From NCBI GenBank assembly GCA_964560975.1, contig CAZLNE010000005.1:1-39940 (forward strand): a stretch of DNA of 39,940 bases, in the 5' to 3' direction. Under the pieces are notes generated by a model. It was not told the origin of the DNA, did no database searches, and saw only the letters and a program-made list of their open reading frames with translations. Shown here piece after piece: positions 24,597 to 31,424 of this stretch; within the stretch, counting starts at the first letter, position 1; the number at the start of each line of letters is the position of its first letter. This DNA comes from JAAZLA01 sp964560975 (GTDB lineage Bacteria > Spirochaetota > Spirochaetia > Treponematales > Treponemataceae). Both the position numbers and the translations under genes were made by a program.

Positions 24597-25034
24597 ATGG
24601 CATATACTCAGGCATTTACTGCATATAAACAAACAGGTGTAAAAACAGCTACTCAGGGTAAACTTATTATAATGCTCTATGACGAAGCTGTAAAACAGCT
24701 CTCCTTAGCCATTTCACGCTTTTCTAGTGATACTAAAGTAGAACCCTGTAATATTGATAAACTGAATGCACACATATTAAAAACTCAGGAAATTATTACT
24801 GAATTGATGGTTTCTCTCAACATGAACGAAGGCGGACAGTTGGCGCAAAACCTTCTAGCTCTGTATATTTTCTTTAATAAAGAACTCATGGAAGCAAATA
24901 TACATCACAACAGACAAAAAATTACCTTTGTCAAAGAGAAAATGGACGAATTACGATCAGCATGGGTTCAGGCAGATTCCATGACTGCAACTCGTGCATC
25001 AGATATGAATCCTGCCGTAAGTATAAGCGGCTAA
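24597..25034 (+). CDS. fliS: Flagellar secretion chaperone FliS
   Basis: FliS binds the C-terminus of newly made flagellin and keeps it unpolymerised until export. The 145-residue, mainly helical protein has the family blocks YTQAFTAYKQTGVKTATQGKLIIMLYDEAVKQL at the N-terminus and IITELMVSLNMNEGGQLAQNLLALYIFFNKEL in the middle. The C-terminus is Ala/Ser-rich. GGAGG lies 8 nt before the ATG. It heads a plus-strand run with a coiled-coil gene 9 nt downstream, then polA. Confidence 0.9.
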   Translation: MAYTQAFTAYKQTGVKTATQGKLIIMLYDEAVKQLSLAISRFSSDTKVEPCNIDKLNAHILKTQEIITELMVSLNMNEGGQLAQNLLALYIFFNKELMEANIHHNRQKITFVKEKMDELRSAWVQADSMTATRASDMNPAVSISG

Positions 25035-25043
25035 AGGTTGCTT

Positions 25044-25526
25044 ATGCAGGAAAACCTTTCTAATGAAGAAATCGAAGAACGAATTGCAATTCTAAAACGT
25101 TATAGAAAGATGCTCGAAGAACAAAGAGCTAAGTTTAGAGAGTATCTTGCAGTTCTCGAAAAACAAGCACAGGGAATTGAAGAAGAAAACGAAGAAGTTA
25201 TAGCCGCACATGCCGAGCTTGAACACCAAATTATTACCAATATTTCTACACTTCAGAAAGTTACACTGCCGCTTGAACGGCTTTACAATGATTCATTCCA
25301 TGAAGAAGATGCTCATATCCCTGAATTAAAGGCTGATCTTCATCATCTTAGGGATGAAGTCCTAAAACAAAACGAAAAAAATAGAGAACTTTTAAAAATT
25401 AAAATCGTAGAAGTTAAAAATCAAATTAAACGCATACAAAACCCTAAATTTAATCCTTATGCAAATTCCCGAAGCGTCTACTCGCAAAATGCATCAACAG
25501 CAAGTATAATAGACGTGGAGATATAA
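25044..25526 (+). CDS. Coiled-coil protein downstream of fliS (FlgN/FliT-like candidate)
   Basis: I do not recognise a defined family. The 160-residue protein is almost entirely charged amphipathic helix (residues 5-135, rich in Glu, Lys, Leu and Ile), without signal peptide or membrane segment, ending in an Asn/Ser-rich tail. Size, composition and position after fliS suggest a small export chaperone of the FlgN or FliT type, but this is inference. I start at ATG 25044 (AAAGG 6 nt upstream); a TTG at 25038 is also in frame. Its stop overlaps the polA start (TAATG). Confidence 0.55.
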   Translation: MQENLSNEEIEERIAILKRYRKMLEEQRAKFREYLAVLEKQAQGIEEENEEVIAAHAELEHQIITNISTLQKVTLPLERLYNDSFHEEDAHIPELKADLHHLRDEVLKQNEKNRELLKIKIVEVKNQIKRIQNPKFNPYANSRSVYSQNASTASIIDVEI

Positions 25527-28342
25527 TGAAAGACAAGACAATTTTCGTATTAGACTCTTACGGCCTTATTTACAGGTCGTACTATGCATTTATTAATCGT
25601 CCCCTTGTTAACGAACAGGGTGATAACGTATCCGCTATCTTCGGTTTTTTCCGGAATTTTCTAGCCGCTCTGCAGACCTATCCTATTCAATACGCAGCAG
25701 CAGCCTTTGATTCAAGAAGTAAAACATTTCGCCATGAGATGTATAGCGAATACAAGGCAACAAGACAAAAAACTCCCGAAGATCTTCATTCACAAGTACC
25801 AATAATAGAAGAAATTTTAACAGCACTTGGAATTCCTGTTTTACGAAACGATGGATTCGAAGCAGACGATATTATAGCAACATTAAGCCGTTATTGCAGT
25901 GAAGAAAAAAGACCCTGCAAGATTTTGAGCGGTGACAAAGACCTTATGCAGCTTGTTAACAGTACAACCACTATTCTTAAGCCGGATAAATCGGGCGGAT
26001 GGATGGAAGTTAATGCCGCTGGTGTAAAAGAAGAATGGGGCGTTGGGCCTGAATTAATGCTCGATCTACTTTCGCTTACAGGTGATAGTTCAGACAATAT
26101 TCCAGGTGTAAGCGGCGTCGGTGACAAAACGGCATTAAAACTTCTTTCTCAATTTGGAACCTTAGACGAAATACTTTCTCACGCAGATGAAATATCGGGC
26201 TCACTTGGTAAAAAAATTCAAGAAGGCAAAGATAGTGCTCTTTTTTCAAAATCACTTATAGCACTTCGCTACGATGTTCCTATTCCTCATACTCTTGAAG
26301 AATATGCAATAAGTTCCCTCGATTTTGCAAGCGCAGCCCGCCTCCTCCAGCGTTATGGAGTTCCAACAATTGCAAAGCAGTTTGCAGCCCTTGCGGGAGA
26401 CCCGGACGCTGCAAAACTGGCAGGAGTAGAAGGTACCATAACAAAAAAAGAAGCTGCCGATATACCCCTTTTTACCGCACAAACCTTGAGTTTTCCCGAC
26501 GAGGAAGATACTGTTAGTTTAAAGAAAAATGAAGGGGTGTATAAGGGAATTACACAGATTGAACAGCTGAGAGCACTTATAAATACCATCCTGGATCCGG
26601 CGCGTAAAGAGAAAATTGCAGCCTTTGACTGCGAAACCGACAGCCTTGACACCATGAAGGCTAACATTGCAGGATTTTCTATATCAATAGAAAAAGGAAC
26701 AGGATATTACATTCCTCTTCTAACACAAGATTCTCTCATGAGCGGTTCACTCATTGCTAAAAAAGATGCTATTAAAGAACTAGAGCGGCTTTTCTACGAC
26801 AATACAGTAGTACTCATCATGCACAATGGAAAATTTGATTACGAAGTCCTCCGCAATAACGGTTTGTCAAAGCCTTTAACTTGCAGAATAATTGATACAA
26901 TGATAGCAGCCTGGCTATTGAGCCCTGACAGGTCATCTTACGGCCTTGAAGCTCTTTCTGAAGCAAAGTTGGGGCTTTCTACTACAAGCTATGAATCGAT
27001 TGTTCCTAAGGGAAAAACCTTCATTGATGTTCCCCTGGACGAAGCGGTCCATTATGCTGCGGAAGATGCAGATTTAACATGGCAGCTGTGGCAGCTGTTT
27101 AAAAGTAAGCTCGAAAAAAACAATCTTCTGACGCTATTCTGCACACTTGAAATGCAGATTCTTCCAATTCTTGCAGAAATGGAAATACAAGGCATTCATA
27201 TTGAAGCAAAAGAGCTTAATGATTATGCAGTTGAGCTTTCGTCTCACATCGCCGCTATTCAAACTGATATTTACTCGCTCGTGGGCCATGAGTTTAACAT
27301 TGCTTCAACCAAACAACTGCAGGAAGTACTTTTTGTTGAGCGAAAACTGCCTTCATCAAAAAAGACAAAAACCGGCTATTCCACCGACACGTCTGTATTG
27401 GAAGAACTTGCAGGTCTCGATCCTGTACCGGCAAAAATTCTTCAGTACCGGCAGCTTTCTAAGCTTCTTTCGACCTATGTTGAAACCCTTCCAAAACTGG
27501 CCGATTCTCAAGGAAGAATACACACAACCTTCATACAAACAGGAACAGCTACGGGACGTGTAGCCAGCCGGGATCCCAATCTGCAAAATATTCCAGTCCG
27601 CGACGAAGAGGGACGCCGAATACGAATGGCATTTACCCCCGATAAAGGCTATAATCTTGTATCAGCGGATTATTCGCAGATAGAACTGGTTCTTCTGGCT
27701 CACCTTTCGCAGGATGCAAACCTTTGCAAGGCATTTAATGAAGGTAAGGATGTCCATAAGGCTACCGCATCTCTCATATTCAACGTTGACCTTGACCATG
27801 TAACGAGCGATATGAGACGCACCGCAAAGACTATCAACTTCGGCGTTATGTACGGCATGAGTGCATTCCGCCTTGCAAATGAATTGGGTATACCGCGAAG
27901 CAAGGCTGCTCAGTTTATAGAATCTTATTTTACAACCTATGCCGGTATTCAGAATTTTATTCACAAAACCGTACTGTTCGCAGAACAGCACGGATACGTA
28001 GAAACCATACGGGGACGCCGCCGTTATATTCAGGCCATAAACAGTAAAAATAAAACCGAAAAATCCGGTGCCGAACGCATTGCCGTTAATACACCTATTC
28101 AGGGTTCCGCTGCCGATATTGTAAAAATGGCCATGATAAGCGTTCATGAAGCACTAACAACGAACTTTCCTTCTGCCCGCCTTCTCTTACAGGTTCACGA
28201 CGAATTAATAATAGAATGTAAAGAAGAAGAAACTAAAGATGTTTGTGCCTTAGTAAAAAAAGAAATGGAAGGCGTCATACAACTGTCTGTTCCGCTGAAG
28301 GTTTCTGTTGAACATGGAAAACGGTGGGGAGACTTCCACTAA
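25526..28342 (+). CDS. polA: DNA polymerase I
   Basis: PolA fills gaps and removes RNA primers. The 938-residue protein contains three intact modules. The N-terminal 5'-3' exonuclease has FVLDSYGLIYRSYYAF and GFEADDIIATL, then DSSDNIPGVSGVGDKTA. The 3'-5' proofreading domain keeps its acidic residues (DCE at 368-370, NGKFDYEV, YAAEDADLTW). The family A polymerase has motif A (SADYSQIEL, D715), motif B (RRTAKTINFGVMYG) and motif C (VHDEL, D892). Proofreading should therefore be active, unlike in many bacterial PolA proteins. The start shares a base with the preceding stop, and the coaE start overlaps its own stop the same way. Confidence 0.96.
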   Translation: MKDKTIFVLDSYGLIYRSYYAFINRPLVNEQGDNVSAIFGFFRNFLAALQTYPIQYAAAAFDSRSKTFRHEMYSEYKATRQKTPEDLHSQVPIIEEILTALGIPVLRNDGFEADDIIATLSRYCSEEKRPCKILSGDKDLMQLVNSTTTILKPDKSGGWMEVNAAGVKEEWGVGPELMLDLLSLTGDSSDNIPGVSGVGDKTALKLLSQFGTLDEILSHADEISGSLGKKIQEGKDSALFSKSLIALRYDVPIPHTLEEYAISSLDFASAARLLQRYGVPTIAKQFAALAGDPDAAKLAGVEGTITKKEAADIPLFTAQTLSFPDEEDTVSLKKNEGVYKGITQIEQLRALINTILDPARKEKIAAFDCETDSLDTMKANIAGFSISIEKGTGYYIPLLTQDSLMSGSLIAKKDAIKELERLFYDNTVVLIMHNGKFDYEVLRNNGLSKPLTCRIIDTMIAAWLLSPDRSSYGLEALSEAKLGLSTTSYESIVPKGKTFIDVPLDEAVHYAAEDADLTWQLWQLFKSKLEKNNLLTLFCTLEMQILPILAEMEIQGIHIEAKELNDYAVELSSHIAAIQTDIYSLVGHEFNIASTKQLQEVLFVERKLPSSKKTKTGYSTDTSVLEELAGLDPVPAKILQYRQLSKLLSTYVETLPKLADSQGRIHTTFIQTGTATGRVASRDPNLQNIPVRDEEGRRIRMAFTPDKGYNLVSADYSQIELVLLAHLSQDANLCKAFNEGKDVHKATASLIFNVDLDHVTSDMRRTAKTINFGVMYGMSAFRLANELGIPRSKAAQFIESYFTTYAGIQNFIHKTVLFAEQHGYVETIRGRRRYIQAINSKNKTEKSGAERIAVNTPIQGSAADIVKMAMISVHEALTTNFPSARLLLQVHDELIIECKEEETKDVCALVKKEMEGVIQLSVPLKVSVEHGKRWGDFH

Positions 28343-28980
28343 TGTACGCTTGTGAAGTTCCCGCCGGAAAAAGACTGATAATAGCACTCACCGGACCGAT
28401 GGCGGCAGGGAAAAACGCTGCCTCGGATATTCTTGAAGAACTTGGCTTCTTTTGCATTGATGCTGATACACTTGTTCACAAGGCCATCGAAAACAAAAAA
28501 GCCGATATAGTATCAGCGTTTGCCGGGATTGCCGGAGAAAAAAATATCAGCATTGTGAACAGTGACGGTACTATTAATAGAAGAAACCTCGGGAGCATTG
28601 TTTTTTCCAGCAGTGGACTCTTGGCAACACAGGAAGGCATTATCCATCCGGAAGTGAATAGAATTCTTAATGAAGAAATTGATGCACACCCGGAACAATC
28701 TATAGTTATAAATGCGACGGTTTTGTATAAAACACCAGTTATACAGCGCTGTTCTTTCATTTTATATGTGACATCACCCTGCATTATTAGATTTTTTAGA
28801 GTAATTAAGCGCGATTCAATATCAATTTTGCAAATTTTCAAAAGATTTTACGCACAAAAACACATCTTTGCTAAATATCGTTCCATAGATGCCGATATGT
28901 ATATAGTAAGGAACCTTGGTTCCCGAAATTCGCTCAAACAAAAAATCCTGAATATACTTCAGGGTCACCTTTGTTCGTAA
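28342..28980 (+). CDS. coaE: Dephospho-CoA kinase
   Basis: CoaE phosphorylates dephospho-CoA in the last step of coenzyme A synthesis. The 212-residue protein has LIIALTGPMAAGKNAASDIL as P-loop (18-25), the FFCIDADTLVHKA motif (about 37-49), the RRNLGSIVF segment and IIHPEVNRILNEEI, all in CoaE order. The P-loop ends GKN in place of GKS/T; I recall other spirochaete CoaE proteins with GKN but cannot verify it here. The start is the ATG overlapping the polA stop (TAATG), not the GTG at 28324. The lid region (about 150-175) is somewhat divergent. Confidence 0.82.
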   Translation: MYACEVPAGKRLIIALTGPMAAGKNAASDILEELGFFCIDADTLVHKAIENKKADIVSAFAGIAGEKNISIVNSDGTINRRNLGSIVFSSSGLLATQEGIIHPEVNRILNEEIDAHPEQSIVINATVLYKTPVIQRCSFILYVTSPCIIRFFRVIKRDSISILQIFKRFYAQKHIFAKYRSIDADMYIVRNLGSRNSLKQKILNILQGHLCS

Positions 28981-28987
28981 GGATACC

Positions 28988-29881
28988 ATGATGGAACAAA
29001 ATAGAGTTTTATGGATAGTCGGTGCTGTAGGCGCCTTTTTACTCGTAGTTGTTGGAGCAGCTCTTCTTTTGTATTCTCCTTCCCGTAACCCTGCTGCCTC
29101 TATGTCATCTATACAGAATTTAGATTCAACCTGGGTTTCACCACAGATGCTGCCTGAACCACAGGCTCTTCCTAGTCAGACCCTTAACGCGCTGCCTCTT
29201 GTAGATGCTTCTAAGCCAAATCCGGGGACAACTCCGCTGACAAACGAACAGCAAACTGCTCAAAATACCGTACCCAATTCTATTCAATCGCTTAATGTGT
29301 ATACTGGGCAAGCGACCCTCTATTCAGGTCAAACAACAATTGATTTAAACGATATTACAAAAGTGAGCGGAAACGGTTTACAAACTCAGACTCCTGCCGC
29401 CTCTCAGAGTGTACAGAATCCTCCCGCACAGACTGGTACAGTTGCCGGTACTACAGGAACAGATACGACAGCTGCTCCGCCTCTAGCTAAAACTGTTCAG
29501 ACCACAACCTCATCAACGAAGCCAACAGCCGTCACTTCTACTTCAAGCGCTAAAACCACAGCTAAAACACCAGCCGCTTCTACAGGTACTACAAAGGCAA
29601 ATACCGCTTCCCAGGCTGTAAGTGATAAGTACTGGATACAGGCAGCCTCTTTTACTAGCAAAAAGAACGCAGAAGAACTTCGTGTAGAATTATCAGCAGA
29701 GAAAATAAACAGTGAAATTTTTACTTTTACTAATGATAAGGCAGTTATGTTCTATCGTGTTAGAGTCGGACCTTACTCTACAAAAAGTGAAGCAGAATAT
29801 TGGCAGACGCGAATAGCGCTCATTGATCGGCTGAGTACAGCTCAAACATATATAACTAACTCTTCAGCACCGAAAAACTAA
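28988..29881 (+). CDS. Membrane-anchored SPOR-domain protein
   Basis: A 297-residue protein with a single N-terminal membrane segment (about residues 8-29, no cleavable signal), a long Thr/Ala/Ser/Gln/Pro-rich linker (30-210) and a C-terminal SPOR domain (about 213-292: YWIQAASFTSKKNAEELRVEL ... FYRVRVGPYSTKSEAEYW). SPOR domains bind glycan strands lacking stem peptides, usually at the septum, so a role in division or cell-wall remodelling is likely. Two adjacent ATGs (28988, 28991) follow AAGGAT; either may be used. It is 7 nt after coaE, so probably in the same transcript. Confidence 0.82.
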   Translation: MMEQNRVLWIVGAVGAFLLVVVGAALLLYSPSRNPAASMSSIQNLDSTWVSPQMLPEPQALPSQTLNALPLVDASKPNPGTTPLTNEQQTAQNTVPNSIQSLNVYTGQATLYSGQTTIDLNDITKVSGNGLQTQTPAASQSVQNPPAQTGTVAGTTGTDTTAAPPLAKTVQTTTSSTKPTAVTSTSSAKTTAKTPAASTGTTKANTASQAVSDKYWIQAASFTSKKNAEELRVELSAEKINSEIFTFTNDKAVMFYRVRVGPYSTKSEAEYWQTRIALIDRLSTAQTYITNSSAPKN

Positions 29882-29887
29882 TAAAAA

Positions 29888-29904
29888 GTTAATAATGTAT
29901 TAAC
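29888..29904. promoter_or_regulatory. 17-bp palindrome upstream of the secreted beta-rich protein gene
   Basis: GTTAATA-ATG-TATTAAC, a perfect 7-bp inverted repeat with a 3-nt centre, in the short gap after the SPOR gene and 44 nt before the next start. Operator-like; function unknown. Confidence 0.35.
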
Positions 29905-29936
29905 AATGTGCTAAAAACACTGCTATTGAGTTCTAT

Positions 29937-29967
29937 AAAGATAGTATATGAAACATATACTATCTTT
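29937..29967 (+). promoter_or_regulatory. 14-bp hairpin with U-tract enclosing a start codon
   Basis: AAAGATAGTATATG (29937-29950) pairs perfectly with CATATACTATCTTT (29954-29967) around a 3-nt loop, and the T-run goes on to 29970. The last three bases of the left arm are the ATG of the next gene, and the right arm encodes its first residues. It looks like an intrinsic terminator for the SPOR transcript, or a translational switch. Confidence 0.6.
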
Positions 29968-31375
29968 TTTATTTTTCGCACTACTATTCTTACCGTATCT
30001 CAGTGCCGATGATGAAAGCCAGGCTATTAACATTTCCTTCGCAGACGGTACTACTCTCAGAACAGGATTTACGAGTACCGTTAAAAATGTAAGTGCTTCT
30101 GTCTATACCTTACATACAAAAGAAACAAGCATAATTCAAAACTGGTACATAAAGAACACTGATGAAAATATTTCATGGACATTTGGAACAATTAGTTTTC
30201 AGGGAATTGTTTCCTTTACGAAGAATCCAGATTTTACCCTTCAAAGTTCTGCACTGCAGAAGAACACTCTTAGTAAGGGTACGATTGTGAGTGTTCTTCC
30301 AAGCATGAGTTCTTCGCCTATGAAAGAAGCAGGTTTTCTTAATTGGACATTTCCTTTAGGTACAACGGTTACGCCATCGGTGTCCTTTTTATATGCGGCA
30401 AAAGATTCACTCGGAAATAACGAAGAAAATACACTGGCGCTTTCACTCACCCTTCCCTTTATCTTTACAAAGGCGGCTGCATCCACGTCATTTACTGCGT
30501 TTAACTATAAAAGAGAATTTAACACATCATCAACATGGTATCCTAACGGTCCATACATAGAACCTGGAAGATATTTTATTTTCACCAATGCTTCCAGTAT
30601 TAAGTTCCCCTTATTTGAAATTGCTTTATTTTCCGGAATGAGCGAAAAAACAAAATCTCAGTGGGATGCTAATTGTTTGACAGAAATTATTTGGAAGATT
30701 TCTCTTCAAAAAATCTCAGTAACAGTTCAAGGAAAACTTTTTCTAAACAGCTATGATTATATAACTTTGTCAAATAGTCATGAAAAAACTGTTTTCCATG
30801 CTTCAATAAATCCTCAGATTGTTATTCCGTTAAATGAAAAAAAGTCGCTGCATTTATCTGCAGGAATTCTCGAGGATTATAAAAAATCCTTTACAGCAGA
30901 AATTCCTACACAGGAAAAAATTGATAATACTATAAAGGCTTCTCTCGGCCTTACTCATTCTTATGCTTCGGCAGAATTCCACTGTTCAGCTGATAATACA
31001 GTTTCATCCTCTTTTCTCAGTTTAAACACGACGGTACTATGTAAGTTAAATTTTACGGTTAATCTTATAAAATTCACTATTGTGCCAATACGAATTTCTG
31101 CTTTTCTGCAATGTTCTGCAATGCCGCTGTCGAACAAACTTTACGAAACTGCATCTATATATGCAAATATAGTATTTATGCCAAAAATGGGAAACTTTTC
31201 TATAAATACTGCATCTCAAATAAATTTCTCGAACACGACAGGCTCCTTTGAATCGCTTTCTATAAGTGCCTATACGTCTTTATATAATTTTCAGTTAGGA
31301 GGAAGTTACAAACACCTAAACAACACCAGTAAAGATTCATACACTGTATCGCTTTCATACCGGTTGAAAAAATAA
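29948..31375 (+). CDS. Secreted, beta-rich (possible outer-membrane) protein of unknown function
   Basis: I do not recognise a named family. The 475-residue protein has a clear signal peptide (Lys-containing start, hydrophobic core, likely cleavage after LPYLSA at about residue 20), no lipobox Cys, then long stretches of alternating polar and hydrophobic residues with many Ser, Thr, Phe and Tyr, ending in YTVSLSYRLKK. This fits a beta-barrel or other all-beta envelope protein, as in other spirochaete outer-membrane proteins, but that is inference. The ATG lies in a 14-bp hairpin and has no Shine-Dalgarno. A TATAAA (29934-29939) ends 8 nt before the ATG, so its own mRNA could be leaderless. 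No alternative start would keep the signal peptide. Confidence 0.6.
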   Translation: MKHILSFLFFALLFLPYLSADDESQAINISFADGTTLRTGFTSTVKNVSASVYTLHTKETSIIQNWYIKNTDENISWTFGTISFQGIVSFTKNPDFTLQSSALQKNTLSKGTIVSVLPSMSSSPMKEAGFLNWTFPLGTTVTPSVSFLYAAKDSLGNNEENTLALSLTLPFIFTKAAASTSFTAFNYKREFNTSSTWYPNGPYIEPGRYFIFTNASSIKFPLFEIALFSGMSEKTKSQWDANCLTEIIWKISLQKISVTVQGKLFLNSYDYITLSNSHEKTVFHASINPQIVIPLNEKKSLHLSAGILEDYKKSFTAEIPTQEKIDNTIKASLGLTHSYASAEFHCSADNTVSSSFLSLNTTVLCKLNFTVNLIKFTIVPIRISAFLQCSAMPLSNKLYETASIYANIVFMPKMGNFSINTASQINFSNTTGSFESLSISAYTSLYNFQLGGSYKHLNNTSKDSYTVSLSYRLKK

Positions 31376-31377
31376 TA

Positions 31378-31406
31378 TTGATTAACAGGAATTTACATGG
31401 TATTCT
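31378..31406 (+). promoter_or_regulatory. Candidate promoter of the beta-mannosidase gene
   Basis: TTGATT (31378-31383), 17 nt, TATTCT (31401-31406), directly after the stop of the preceding gene; GAGG at 31413-31416 lies 8 nt before the ATG. Confidence 0.45.
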
Positions 31407-31424
31407 CTTTATGAGGAATAACCA

